Source of the DNA: an uncultured Bacilli bacterium
Lineage (GTDB): Bacteria > Bacillota_I > Bacilli_A > RF39 > UBA660
Reading direction: 5' to 3'
Assembly: GCA_934130175.1 (NCBI GenBank)
Contig: CAKOXP010000022.1
Coordinates: forward strand, 1-19,553
DNA: 19,553 bases
The position numbers and the translations under genes are program-made. The notes beneath the pieces were generated by a model. It was given only the letters and a program-made list of their open reading frames with translations, was not told where the DNA came from and made no database searches. Below, one piece after another: positions 7,205 to 15,925 of this stretch (its first letter is position 1; every line of letters starts with the position of its first letter).

Positions 7205-7443
7205 TATTTTATTATAAAATAAAAAAATTACTATAATATAAGGACGAATTGCTCCGTGGTACCACCTTATTTTATAATAAATATATTATACACTCTAAAT
7301 AGTTAACGCCTATCTACGATTATACCTACATATCGATATAATAGTTCGAAAGCCATACTTTATAAAAAACTTATATCTTTTTCCACCAACAAGACTCTCT
7401 TTTAAAAGTTTCTTTTATAAAGCTCTTTCTCATCACTTTTGTT
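7205..7443 (-). promoter_or_regulatory. T-box riboswitch (methionine specifier) controlling metG
   Basis: The leader RNA between spoVT and metG senses uncharged tRNA. On the minus strand the T-box reads AAGGTGGTACCACGG (7268-7254). Stem I contains the distal elements AGAGAGTC and TTGGTGGAA. The base of stem I pairs GAAAG with CTTTC. Next to the latter lies ATG at 7356-7354, in the position of the specifier codon, which implies tRNA-Met. The AAGG of the T-box can instead pair with CCTT at 7243-7240 to form the terminator. Unpaired tRNA binding the T-box bulge would favour the antiterminator and raise metG expression. Exact ends are estimated from the predicted start site and the terminator. 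Confidence 0.92.
7221..7280 (-). terminator. Regulated intrinsic terminator of the T-box leader
   Basis: The arms extend outward from AAGG/CCTT for about 16 pairs with one mismatch and one wobble (7280-7265 with 7243-7228). Seven T residues at 7227-7221 follow. It competes with the antiterminator formed by the T-box sequence. Confidence 0.8.
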
Positions 7444-7449
7444 AGGCTT

Positions 7450-7478
7450 ATTTTAGCACATTAATTTTTATTCTTCAA
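7450..7478 (-). promoter_or_regulatory. Sigma-A-type promoter of the metG T-box transcript
   Basis: TTGAAG (7478-7473), a 17-base spacer and TAAAAT (7455-7450), with TG in the extended -10 position. The -35 hexamer lies inside the last codons of spoVT. The predicted start near 7443 falls just before the T-box stem I sequence. Confidence 0.7.
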
Positions 7479-7998
7479 TATGTTTTCCTAAAAAATTAGC
7501 TGCAAAAGAAGCAAGTTTTACATCTGTATCATTGATATTTTCATTTTCTGAAAAAATTATTACACTTCCAATAACATCTCCATTTGTAATAATTGGAGCT
7601 ATAGTATAACTGTATTTTTCTTTTAAACCATCTATAAATTCTATTTCAGTAATACTTTTTTCTGTTATTATTTCCCTGTCATTTAATTTTTCCTCTAAAT
7701 ATTTAGAAATATTTTTTTTAAAGTAAGTATTCTTATTATTTCCTGATATTGCAATCACACTATCCCTGTCAGTAATTAAAACATTTTTAAGCAAAACCTG
7801 ATTTATTGTATTAACTAAATCTTTACAAATATCATTTAAATCATTCATAGATGAATATTTTTTTAAAGCTATCATTTCATCTTCAACAAATATTTCTAGT
7901 GACTCTCCATCTCTAATTCTAAGATTTCTTCTTATTTCTTTAGGTATTACTATTCTCCCTAAATCATCTATTCTTCTTACTACACCAGTTGTTTTCAT
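7468..7998 (-). CDS. spoVT: Stage V sporulation protein T, AbrB-family transcriptional regulator with GAF domain
   Basis: SpoVT is a DNA-binding regulator of late forespore genes in Bacillus. The N-terminal swapped-hairpin domain (about residues 1-50) carries the signature RRIDDLGRIVIPKEIRR, then LRIRDGESLEIFVE and LKKYS. The remaining 125 residues match the GAF-like effector domain of SpoVT in layout: NVLITDRDSVIAISG, YTIAPIITNGDVIGSVIIFS and a closing FAANFLGKHIEE. The ATG at 7998 (176 residues) is chosen because AGGAGA precedes it and because it aligns with the known SpoVT start; the ATG six codons upstream has no ribosome site. Bacillus SpoVT is 178 residues. It follows mfd with one gene between, close to the Bacillus order. 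In a non-sporulating lineage such a protein could have been kept as a general regulator. Confidence 0.95.
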   Translation of the reverse strand: MKTTGVVRRIDDLGRIVIPKEIRRNLRIRDGESLEIFVEDEMIALKKYSSMNDLNDICKDLVNTINQVLLKNVLITDRDSVIAISGNNKNTYFKKNISKYLEEKLNDREIITEKSITEIEFIDGLKEKYSYTIAPIITNGDVIGSVIIFSENENINDTDVKLASFAANFLGKHIEE

Positions 7999-8064
7999 GA
8001 CTCTCCTCACTTTCATCTATAAATATTATTTCTAAAATTCTTCAGTTTATACTAATTTTTAACC

Positions 8065-8093
8065 TTTATAATAATATTATAATATTTATTCAA
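8065..8093 (-). promoter_or_regulatory. Candidate sigma-A-type promoter for spoVT
   Basis: TTGAAT (8093-8088), a 17-base spacer and TATAAA (8070-8065). The predicted start is near 8058, about 60 bases before the ATG and downstream of the preceding terminator. The region is extremely AT-rich, so chance matches are likely. Confidence 0.45.
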
Positions 8094-8132
8094 TAAAATT
8101 CCTTTGGTAAATATTTCCAAATAGTAAACTTC

Positions 8133-8160
8133 AAAAAAAAGAATGCCATTTCTAGCATTC
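8133..8160 (-). terminator. Intrinsic terminator overlapping the end of the 221-residue gene
   Basis: On the minus strand GAATGC (8160-8155) and GCATTC (8146-8141) pair around an eight-base loop, followed by T8 (8140-8133). The first arm encodes the last Glu and Cys codons and the loop contains the TAG stop. It closes the long holB-to-mfd transcription unit. Confidence 0.85.
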
Positions 8161-8817
8161 CTTCATTTCTTCATCAAAGAGATGTGAATTTGATTTTGTA
8201 AAAAGATATCTTTCTCCTTGTTCTAAAATACCACTAAGTAAGGTTCTATCTTTAACCATCGTTTTTATAGCAATACTTTCATTGAGTTGTTTTTGATAAG
8301 TAGATTTCATGAATTTTGTGAAAGCTTTATTTATTCTACTTTTTATCTCTTCATCTATACCATCTTCATAAATTGTATCTAAATTATTAAATAAAATTTC
8401 AGTTTGAGATAAATCAAGTATTTTCTTTAAATCCTGTTTCAAAGTTTTATTAATTGAATCTAATTCCTTCTTTTGAATTTTAATAATTTCAGTTTCTCGT
8501 TCTGGTACAAACTCATCTATCTTTTTTATTAAATAATCTTCTCGAATCTTTCTTAAACTTAAAAGTTTATCTTCTAAGAAATCACGATAATTTTTAATTA
8601 AAATATCAAGTTTTTCAGTACTTAAAATAATTTTTTCTTTCTTAGCCAAAGAAATCAATTTAGTTTTAATAATATCCATTGAATCTAATGGTGGCTTTTT
8701 AATAAGTGATATAATATCATTTTCTACAAGAGCTTTTGTATTATTTATAACTATTTCCTTAGTAGCATTTTTATAGGTATTTAAGTGCTGTTTCTTTATT
8801 TGTTCCATATCATTCAT
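8152..8817 (-). CDS. Uncharacterised helical cytoplasmic protein between mfd and spoVT
   Basis: I do not recognise this 221-residue protein. It is very rich in Lys, Glu, Ile and Leu, has no signal peptide or hydrophobic membrane segment, and has long amphipathic stretches (roughly residues 60-150) that look like coiled coil. An acidic segment (TIYEDGIDEEIKS) follows, and the last residue is Cys. AGGAGG lies seven bases before the ATG, so the start is firm. It is the final gene of the run that includes mfd and ends in a terminator built from its own last codons. In many Clostridia the place between mfd and spoVT is taken by a secreted foldase (PrsA type), but this protein lacks an export signal and cannot be that. 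Its function is unknown. Confidence 0.85.
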   Translation of the reverse strand: MNDMEQIKKQHLNTYKNATKEIVINNTKALVENDIISLIKKPPLDSMDIIKTKLISLAKKEKIILSTEKLDILIKNYRDFLEDKLLSLRKIREDYLIKKIDEFVPERETEIIKIQKKELDSINKTLKQDLKKILDLSQTEILFNNLDTIYEDGIDEEIKSRINKAFTKFMKSTYQKQLNESIAIKTMVKDRTLLSGILEQGERYLFTKSNSHLFDEEMKEC

Positions 8818-8868
8818 ATAAATACCTCCTCGATTTTGACTATATCAAGAATAACAATCCTTTATACT

Positions 8869-11800
8869 TTAGTCAAGAGGATTTTTCAAATTATTTAAAA
8901 TTAATTCCAGTAATTCAGTTAAATAAAATAGTGGATGTTTATCAAGTTTTATAGTATCTAAAATTATTAATAAATTACTTCCTCTACTCTTAAATCTAAA
9001 CATATTACTTATCTTAAATGACTCCATAAATAATTCTTCTGTATCAAGATTTTTAACTACATCTTCTGGAAAACATAATTCAATATAATTTTTAGTTTCA
9101 ACAACATTCTTAATACCTATCTTAAGAGCTTGTTTTTCAAACCATTCCTCATACATATAAATTAATGTCTTATCGTCAATCTTACCAAAACGATCCTCTA
9201 ATTCCAATTTTATCTTTTCTAATTTTTCTTTAGAGTCAATTTCATTTATCATACGATGAATTTCTATTTTTATACTTTCATCACTAACATATGTATCCTT
9301 AATATGGGTATCTACATTTATTAGAGGTTTAGCACTATCATCCTCATCCTCTTCTACTATTAAACCTTTTCTCTTATTAACTTCGTTATCTAGCATTTTT
9401 AAATACAAATCAATTCCAACAGTATCAATAAATCCTGCTTGTTCACTACCAAGTATATCCCCAGCTCCCCTTATTGATAAATCCCTTGTTGCGATAGAAA
9501 AGCCACTACCTAGTTCAGTAAATTCCTTGATAACATTAAGTCTTTTTATAGCTGTTTCTGTTAATACCTTAGATGGTTGATACATCAAATAAGCATAAGC
9601 AAATTTATTACTTCTTCCAACACGACCCCTTATTTGATATAGTTGACTTAAACCAAATCTATCAGCATTTAAAATAATTAATGTATTAACATTTGGAATA
9701 TCTATTCCTGTTTCAATTATAGTAGTACATAGTAAAATATCAAATTCATGATTAATAAAAGCATACATTTTACTTTCAAGTTCTTGCTTAGTCATCTGTC
9801 CATGAGCAAATGTAATTCTTGCTTCTGGAACTAATTTATTAAGTTCAGCAAGCTTAGTTTGTATTTTTTCAACGCTATTATAGAGAATAAAAACTTGTCC
9901 TTTTCTTGATAATTCTTTATAAATAGCGTCTTTTATTAATTGCTTGTTTTCTTCAACTACATAAGTTTGAATTGGATATCTATCAACTGGAGGAGTTTCA
10001 ATTAATGATAAACTTCTCATACCAACCATTGACATTTGTAATGTTCTAGGAATAGGCGTTGCGGTTAAGGTTAAAACATCAACATTAGTTTTATATGCCT
10101 TGATTTTTTCTTTATGAACAACACCAAATCTCTGTTCCTCATCGATTACTAACAAACCTAGATTAACTGGTTCTACATCACTACTTAACAATCTATGAGT
10201 ACCAAAAACAATATCAATAATACCACTTTTTAAACCATCTAAAATTCTCTTTTGCTCTTTTGGAGTAGTAAAACGATTTAAAAGAGCTATATTTACAGGA
10301 ACATTTTTAAATCTCTTTAAAGCATTTTCATAATGTTGAGTTGATAAAATTGTAGTTGGACATAAAAACAATACTTGCTTAGAATCTGCTACTGCTTTCA
10401 TAGCTGCTCTAAAGGCAACCTCTGTCTTTCCAAATCCAACATCACCACATAATAATCTATCCATTGGCATAGCTTTTTCCATATCTTCTTTAATCTGTGA
10501 TACAGCTAAAGCTTGATCCTTTGTTAAAGTAAAACCACAATCATTTTCAAATTCTTCCTGAAGTTCTGAATCTTTACTAAAAGCAAAACCTTTTTTTAAT
10601 TCTCTTTCAGCGTATAATTTTAATAATTTATCTGCCATGTCAGCAACTTTTTGACGAACTCTTTGTTTTGTTTTTTTCCAATCAATTCCATCCATTTTAT
10701 TAACTTTAGGAACCATTCCTTCTTTGCCAACATATTTATACAACAAATCTATTTTTTCAACAGGAATATATAGTTTATCTTTACCACTATATAAAACTTC
10801 TATATAATCTTTACTAATTCCACCTACAGTTAATACTTTTATTCCATTATAAATACCAATACCATGAGCATTATGAACAACATAATCTCCAATTTCTAAA
10901 TTATTAATATCTTTTATTTTAGAACCATATTTAAATTTAGTTTTAAAAGACTTAGATTTTTCTTGTGAAATAAAGAGTTCATGAGCTGTTAGAAAAACAA
11001 AATCGTTATAAATAAATCCTTCATTTAATTCCTTTTCTACAATATTAACTTCCTTCAAATGAATATCATCAAAAGAAGTTTCAATAATTTTCATATTCAA
11101 ATTTTTTATTAAGTTCTTTTTCTGACGTTTTAAAATACAAATAATAACTGTTTTATTTTGAGAAATACTGTTATTAATAAAATTATTAATTGATTCTATA
11201 TTTTCATTAAATTGTTGAATAGTTTGAACATTATAATTAATTATTGAATCTTTATCTAACATAGAAGATAAGTTATTTACACTTAAATAGTACATGAACT
11301 CTTTTTCATCTAAACTATTAAAGTCAAACATATAATTACCTTTAAAATCAATATCTTTAGTAGTTCTATAATCTAATACTTCTTGCATTATCTGTTTATA
11401 AGATATTTCTAATTGACTATAATCTTTATAAATTACAATACAATCATCTAAATATTTTGTAATATTAACACAATTAATATAATCAGGTAAATATTTTTGA
11501 CTTTTAACAATTTCTTCATCTAAAGAACAAATAAATTCTGAAATTGGCCTTATTTCAATTGAATTAATTTCTTTGATTGATCTTTGATTATTTGGATTAA
11601 AATATCTAATAGAATCTATTTCATCACCAAAAAACTCTATTCTAACAGGATTATCTTCTCCTAAAGGATAAACGTCTATTACATAACCTCTAATACCAAA
11701 TTCTCCAGTTTTTGTTACTATTGATTCTTTTTTATATCCTAATTTATCCAAAGATTTTACTAAATCTTTAGGTTCTATAGTAAAACCTTTATTAATATTT

Positions 11801-12177
11801 AAAATAGCATCTTGATATAATTTCTTTTCTGGTAAAAATCTAAGATATCCCATTAAATTTGTAACTACTATTTTTTTATCATTTAAAAATGTTGCATTAA
11901 GTGTTTCTAATCTATTTATTTCTAAATCCGGACTAATTGCGATTGCCTCACTAGTTAAAAAATCATCCATCGGAAATAAATAATTATTTGTTGTATAAGA
12001 ATCAAGTGAGGACATAATTTTATTAGCTTCATATAAAGAATTAACAACTACCAAAATATTTTTACTAGTTTTCTTTTGTAATTCAGTTAAATACAAACTA
12101 AAAAATTCATCGGTAATTCCAGTTATACCCATGCCTTTTTTATAATTTATATCTATTATATTACTTAATATATCCAT
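8869..12177 (-). CDS. mfd: Transcription-repair coupling factor Mfd
   Basis: An ATP-driven translocase that removes RNA polymerase stalled at DNA lesions and recruits UvrA for strand-specific excision repair. Domains in order are a UvrB-like N-terminal region (about 1-330), the RNA-polymerase-interacting CarD-like domain (about 428-485, DYVVHNAHGIGIYNG), and the RecG-like translocase. The translocase has Walker A GDVGFGKTE at 578-586, DEEQ at 679-682, TATPIPRT at 705-712 and the motif VI region GRVGRS at 851-856. A C-terminal regulatory domain (about 1000-1090) follows. Length is 1102 residues against about 1180 in Bacillus. An acidic linker (EEDEDD) precedes the C-terminal domain. AGGTGAT lies upstream of the ATG, seven bases after the pth stop, so the two are probably one transcript, as in Bacillus. 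Confidence 0.98.
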   Translation of the reverse strand: MDILSNIIDINYKKGMGITGITDEFFSLYLTELQKKTSKNILVVVNSLYEANKIMSSLDSYTTNNYLFPMDDFLTSEAIAISPDLEINRLETLNATFLNDKKIVVTNLMGYLRFLPEKKLYQDAILNINKGFTIEPKDLVKSLDKLGYKKESIVTKTGEFGIRGYVIDVYPLGEDNPVRIEFFGDEIDSIRYFNPNNQRSIKEINSIEIRPISEFICSLDEEIVKSQKYLPDYINCVNITKYLDDCIVIYKDYSQLEISYKQIMQEVLDYRTTKDIDFKGNYMFDFNSLDEKEFMYYLSVNNLSSMLDKDSIINYNVQTIQQFNENIESINNFINNSISQNKTVIICILKRQKKNLIKNLNMKIIETSFDDIHLKEVNIVEKELNEGFIYNDFVFLTAHELFISQEKSKSFKTKFKYGSKIKDINNLEIGDYVVHNAHGIGIYNGIKVLTVGGISKDYIEVLYSGKDKLYIPVEKIDLLYKYVGKEGMVPKVNKMDGIDWKKTKQRVRQKVADMADKLLKLYAERELKKGFAFSKDSELQEEFENDCGFTLTKDQALAVSQIKEDMEKAMPMDRLLCGDVGFGKTEVAFRAAMKAVADSKQVLFLCPTTILSTQHYENALKRFKNVPVNIALLNRFTTPKEQKRILDGLKSGIIDIVFGTHRLLSSDVEPVNLGLLVIDEEQRFGVVHKEKIKAYKTNVDVLTLTATPIPRTLQMSMVGMRSLSLIETPPVDRYPIQTYVVEENKQLIKDAIYKELSRKGQVFILYNSVEKIQTKLAELNKLVPEARITFAHGQMTKQELESKMYAFINHEFDILLCTTIIETGIDIPNVNTLIILNADRFGLSQLYQIRGRVGRSNKFAYAYLMYQPSKVLTETAIKRLNVIKEFTELGSGFSIATRDLSIRGAGDILGSEQAGFIDTVGIDLYLKMLDNEVNKRKGLIVEEDEDDSAKPLINVDTHIKDTYVSDESIKIEIHRMINEIDSKEKLEKIKLELEDRFGKIDDKTLIYMYEEWFEKQALKIGIKNVVETKNYIELCFPEDVVKNLDTEELFMESFKISNMFRFKSRGSNLLIILDTIKLDKHPLFYLTELLELILNNLKNPLD

Positions 12178-12183
12178 AAAACA

Positions 12184-12750
12184 TCACCTGTTTTTTTGAT
12201 TATATTTATTCATTAATTTAGAAAAATCCATTTTAAAATAATCATCAATTATATCAATACTTTTTTCTTTAACTACATTAAGTTTTTCCTTCTCTTCTTT
12301 AGACAACTTTCCTAAAACATAATCTTTAGTATCTAAATCTTTGCGATTAGAAATACCTACTTTCAATCTTTTATAAGCCTTAGTTTTTAGATTTTGTTCA
12401 ATATTTTTTAACCCGTTATGGCCACCACTACTACCAGACTCTTTAAGTTTAAAATTTCCACATTCTAAATCTAAATCATCATTTATTATCAAAATATCAT
12501 TAATATTAATTTTATAGAAGTTTACGTATTTTATTAAAACATCTCCACTTAAATTAATATAAGCTTGAGGTTTTAAAAAGATAACCTCTTCACCATATAA
12601 ATTTGTCTTTAAATACAAGCCATTATTTTTCAATTTAAAACTACCTAACTTTTTTGTTTCTACATAATTATCAACAATATTAAAACCAATGTTATGTCTA
12701 GTATTTTCATATTCTTTTCCAGGATTTCCTAATCCTACAATTAGCTTCAT
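12184..12750 (-). CDS. pth: Peptidyl-tRNA hydrolase
   Basis: Cleaves the ester bond of peptidyl-tRNAs released prematurely from ribosomes so that the tRNA is recycled. Family residues are visible: Asn9 in VGLGNPG, the catalytic His19 in TRHNIGF, FLKPQAYINLSG in the substrate-binding region, the Asp in INDDLDL, and GGHNGLK. The length of 188 residues is usual. The gene starts five bases after the rsmI stop, and its ribosome site (AAGGAAGTGA) overlaps that stop, so translation is coupled. mfd follows six bases later. In Bacillus pth and mfd are also neighbours, but in a separate locus from rsmI; here the two loci are joined. Confidence 0.97.
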   Translation of the reverse strand: MKLIVGLGNPGKEYENTRHNIGFNIVDNYVETKKLGSFKLKNNGLYLKTNLYGEEVIFLKPQAYINLSGDVLIKYVNFYKININDILIINDDLDLECGNFKLKESGSSGGHNGLKNIEQNLKTKAYKRLKVGISNRKDLDTKDYVLGKLSKEEKEKLNVVKEKSIDIIDDYFKMDFSKLMNKYNQKNR

Positions 12751-12755
12751 CTAAA

Positions 12756-13595
12756 TCACTTCCTTGTATGATATTCTTTATATATTATTGATTTTACCAC
12801 ATTTCTTTCTTTAGCTACTTTCTTGATAGCATCTTTCTCAGTTAAGCCATCTTCTATATATAAATTAACATGTTCCAAAATATCTAAATCATTATAATCT
12901 ACTTTTTGAGTGTTACCTTCTACAATTAAAACTATTTCACCTTTAATTGAATCTACTTGTTCTACTACCTCACTTATTGTACCACGAATATATTCCTCAT
13001 ATAATTTTGACAACTCCCTTGCTAAACATATCTTTCTATCTCCAAATACTTGATACATATTATTTAAGGTGTTTTTAATTCTGTGAGGTGCTTCATAAAA
13101 TATTAATGTATAAGGAAAATATTGAAGTGTTTTTAATTCTTGAACTTGTTTAGCATCTTTTGCATTTAAAAATCCATAAAATAAAAATTTAGATGGAAAA
13201 ATCCCAGATGAAATAAGAGCCGGAACAAAAGCAGTAGCACCAGGTAAACCTATAACGCTTAAATTGTTCTTTATTACTTCATTCACCACATTAAATCCAG
13301 GATCACTAATAATTGGACTTCCTTGATCAGTTACCAATCCTATCTTTTTGCCTTTCTTTAAAAGTTCAACAACCTCATATTTCACCTTATCTTCATTATA
13401 TTCATGACAACTAATTAATTTTTTCTTAATACCATATTTGCTTAAAAGACTCCCAGTTACTCTAGTATCTTCGCATAATACAATATCAACTTCTCTCAAT
13501 AAATTTAAACTTCTAACTGTAATATCATCTAAATTACCAATTGGAGTTGGGATTAAATATAAATTGTTTTCTTGATTATAACTTTTTTGATTCAT
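12756..13595 (-). CDS. rsmI: 16S rRNA 2'-O-methyltransferase RsmI (C1402)
   Basis: An SAM-dependent tetrapyrrole-methylase-fold enzyme that methylates the ribose of C1402 in the 16S rRNA decoding centre. Visible motifs are LIPTPIGNLDD (residues 14-24), CEDTR (41-45), a variant loop VTDQGSPIISDPG (88-100), GLPGATAF (116-123) and YEAPHRI (167-173). The C-terminal 45 residues match the small helical domain of the family. The length of 279 residues is typical. AGGTGA lies before the ATG, whose A is shared with the TAA stop of the upstream methyltransferase gene. The stop is TGA, which is evidence against a Mollicutes-type code. In Bacillus a GIY-YIG gene (yazA) lies just upstream, and it is absent here. 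Confidence 0.97.
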   Translation of the reverse strand: MNQKSYNQENNLYLIPTPIGNLDDITVRSLNLLREVDIVLCEDTRVTGSLLSKYGIKKKLISCHEYNEDKVKYEVVELLKKGKKIGLVTDQGSPIISDPGFNVVNEVIKNNLSVIGLPGATAFVPALISSGIFPSKFLFYGFLNAKDAKQVQELKTLQYFPYTLIFYEAPHRIKNTLNNMYQVFGDRKICLARELSKLYEEYIRGTISEVVEQVDSIKGEIVLIVEGNTQKVDYNDLDILEHVNLYIEDGLTEKDAIKKVAKERNVVKSIIYKEYHTRK

Positions 13596-14317
13596 TACTC
13601 TTCACCTAGTCCTTGACATATATTAGAATATTCAACAGTCATTATACCATTTTTTTCATAAAGTACAAATGGTTGTAAGACTTTTACCATTGTGTTACCA
13701 TTTTTAGACGCTTCTATTAAAACTAATTTCGATGGTTTATCTACAGTATCATGGATAAATCTTAAAGTACTAATAGAAAAATTATTTAATTCTAATAAAT
13801 TAAAAATCTCATCTAACCTTGCAGTATTATAAATCAAATATAGAAAACCTCTATCTTTTAATATTTTTTTACTAGATATAATTAATTCTTCTAATGATAA
13901 GAAATTTTCATGTTTAGCATTATCTTTTATAGTTTTGTTTTGTTCTTTAGAAAAATATGGAGGATTAGAAATTACTATATCATATTTATTTAAGTTTTCA
14001 GATTTGGTTGAATAATCCTTAATATCATCATGGATTAAATTAATACTTTTATCTAGATGATTTATTTCAATTGTCTTTCTAAATAATTCAACCAATTCTT
14101 TTTGAATTTCAATTGCATCTACTACTACATCACTTTTCATAGTTAGAATCAATGGAATAATTCCTGTTCCTGTACCGATATCCAAAACCTTTTTAGTTGT
14201 TAATTTATATTTTACAAAATTAGCAAGCAAAACACCATCTATAGAAAACTTAAAATAATTATCATCTTGATAAATTTTTCTATTTTTATAACCTAAAACA
14301 TCATTTACTACTATCAT
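13595..14317 (-). CDS. trmN6: tRNA1(Val)-type adenine-N6 methyltransferase (YabB/TrmN6 family)
   Basis: An SAM-dependent N6-adenine methyltransferase. The SAM-binding loop is LDIGTGTGIIPL (residues 45-56) and the catalytic motif is NPPY at 118-121, typical of N6-adenine enzymes. The 240-residue length and the position between ricT and rsmI match Bacillus YabB. Members modify A37 of tRNA1-Val in E. coli; the substrate here is taken from the family and not proven. It overlaps ricT by 17 bases at its start and rsmI by one base at its end, so it is inside a translationally coupled run. The nearby Bacillus gene yabA (replication control) is missing from this locus. Confidence 0.9.
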   Translation of the reverse strand: MIVVNDVLGYKNRKIYQDDNYFKFSIDGVLLANFVKYKLTTKKVLDIGTGTGIIPLILTMKSDVVVDAIEIQKELVELFRKTIEINHLDKSINLIHDDIKDYSTKSENLNKYDIVISNPPYFSKEQNKTIKDNAKHENFLSLEELIISSKKILKDRGFLYLIYNTARLDEIFNLLELNNFSISTLRFIHDTVDKPSKLVLIEASKNGNTMVKVLQPFVLYEKNGIMTVEYSNICQGLGEE

Positions 14318-15101
14318 TACTATTTCCTGATAACTCTATAATATTATTTTTATTTATTTCTACTTGATAAGTATTTTTTAAAACATTAACTCCAATAACT
14401 TTTCCTTTTCCTTCTTTGGTTTCAATAATACTACCAACCTTTGGAAGGGTTTTCTTTATATCAGTATAAACTTCATCTTCATAATTAAGACAACATAATA
14501 ATCTACCACAAACACCATTTATTTTATTTGGATTAAGAGCTAAAAACTGATTTTTTGCCATACTGATTGACACACTATTAAAGTCTGTTAAAAACGAATT
14601 ACAACATAAAAATAAGCCACAAGGTCCTAAACCGCCTATAACTTTTGCCTTATCTCTTACTCCTATCTGTCTTAATTCAATTCTAGTTTTATATTTTTGA
14701 GCTAGTTTTTTGGCAAGTTCTCTAAAATCAACTCTATCATCTGCTAAATAAAGAAAAAATAATTGTTTTCTATCAAAAGTATAATTTGAACCAATAAAGT
14801 TCATATTTAAATTCAATGATTCTGCTATTTTTTTTGCTTCTTGCAAGGCCTTTTCTGCTGCTGTATCATTTTCTTGTTCTTTTTTTAAATCAGCATCTGT
14901 TGCAATTCTAACAACTTTTTTTAATGGTAAAACAAGATTTTCTTCTTTTTCATCTTTAGGTTTTACTACACAAACGCCTATTTGAAAACCATTTTCTGTT
15001 TCAACTATTACTTTATTACCAGAATCTATATCTAATTCATTTGTTGAAAAATAATAAATTGTATTAGAAAAAGGCAATTTTATTCCGACTACGTTATACA
15101 T
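14301..15101 (-). CDS. ricT: RicT (YaaT), PSP1-domain iron-sulfur regulatory protein
   Basis: In Bacillus, RicT forms a complex with RicA and RicF that carries iron-sulfur clusters, stimulates RNA maturation by RNase Y and affects phosphorelay flux to Spo0A. The 266-residue product contains the PSP1 domain. Six conserved cysteines are visible: Cys161, 166 and 167 in GPCGLFLCC, and Cys198, 203 and 204 in GVCGRLLCC, the proposed cluster ligands. A charged, Lys/Glu-rich stretch at about 70-95 is variable in the family. GGAGG lies before the ATG, which overlaps the end of holB by eight bases. The stop is TGA. RicA and RicF genes are not in this window. Placement directly after holB is as in Bacillus. 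Confidence 0.96.
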   Translation of the reverse strand: MYNVVGIKLPFSNTIYYFSTNELDIDSGNKVIVETENGFQIGVCVVKPKDEKEENLVLPLKKVVRIATDADLKKEQENDTAAEKALQEAKKIAESLNLNMNFIGSNYTFDRKQLFFLYLADDRVDFRELAKKLAQKYKTRIELRQIGVRDKAKVIGGLGPCGLFLCCNSFLTDFNSVSISMAKNQFLALNPNKINGVCGRLLCCLNYEDEVYTDIKKTLPKVGSIIETKEGKGKVIGVNVLKNTYQVEINKNNIIELSGNSNDSSK

Positions 15102-15906
15102 TGCTTACCTCCATAATTTGAAAAATATAATTACTTAACCATATCTTTATATTTATATTATACTTTAGATTTTCTTTTTCTCTTTCTATTAAAACTATAT
15201 TTGCTTCATAAAAGTCAATTCTATACGATTCATTTACATATAAGTTTTCACATAAATTTTTAAAAAGTAATTCTTCAATTAGTTTTAGATTTTCTATAGC
15301 CATAACTCTATCTGTAAACAAGTTTTCTAAATAATAATCATATTTAATTAAAATCTTTTTAAAATCTATCAAATCATCAACAAATTCTTCAACAATATCT
15401 GAAAACTCATCTTCTTCTTTATTAACCAGTGATAGACATTGACATCTTGAAACTATTGTCTCTAAAACATTATATTTATTTTCTGTTAAAAGAATCGCTA
15501 CAATATCATCTGGTGGTTCTTCTAAAAACTTTAAGATAGTATTTGCTGAAGATGGATTCAATTTATCAGCCGGATCAATTACATATATTAATTTATTATT
15601 AAGCATTGATTTTTTAGAATATTGTGCTTCCAAATTTAATAATTGTTCCTTTTTTATATTTGCTCCATCAGGATAAATATATTTTAAATCAGCATAATTA
15701 CCATCATCTACTTGATGTATTATTTTATCATGATCAACCAAAGAAGAATTAATAAGTAATATTTTTTTTATTAACTCTTTAACTACTTCATTATACTTTT
15801 TATAACCATTTGTTTCTATTAAATAAGCATGTGAAATTTTTTTATTAACAGTGATACTATTTTCAATATAATCAAAAAATAATTTTTGTTCATTTTCTAT
15901 ATTCAT
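15094..15906 (-). CDS. holB: DNA polymerase III delta-prime subunit
   Basis: A clamp-loader subunit that works with DnaX and delta to place the sliding clamp on DNA. The ATG at 15906 (270 residues) is chosen since it lies eight bases after AGGTGA; an in-frame GTG four codons earlier falls inside that site. Motifs of the delta-prime AAA+ fold are HAYLIE (26-31), FLEEPP (127-132) and the arginine-finger-like SRCQ (153-156). There is no Walker A and no zinc knuckle, so it does not hydrolyse ATP, as expected for delta-prime. The C-terminal 100 residues are poorly conserved. Thymidylate kinase, often encoded just upstream in Bacillota, is not here; bofA takes that place. Confidence 0.93.
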   Translation of the reverse strand: MNIENEQKLFFDYIENSITVNKKISHAYLIETNGYKKYNEVVKELIKKILLINSSLVDHDKIIHQVDDGNYADLKYIYPDGANIKKEQLLNLEAQYSKKSMLNNKLIYVIDPADKLNPSSANTILKFLEEPPDDIVAILLTENKYNVLETIVSRCQCLSLVNKEEDEFSDIVEEFVDDLIDFKKILIKYDYYLENLFTDRVMAIENLKLIEELLFKNLCENLYVNESYRIDFYEANIVLIEREKENLKYNINIKIWLSNYIFQIMEVSNV

Positions 15907-15925
15907 TGAAAGTATCACCTCTTTT

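Noticed and set aside
8000..8132. Sigma-G promoter for spoVT (TGAATA is present)
   Set aside because: No CATnnTA-like -10 lies 17-18 bases downstream; a sigma-A-like reading fits better.
12756..15101. Mollicutes code with TGA as Trp
   Set aside because: TGA ends rsmI and ricT at the expected lengths, and the Trp codons checked are TGG.
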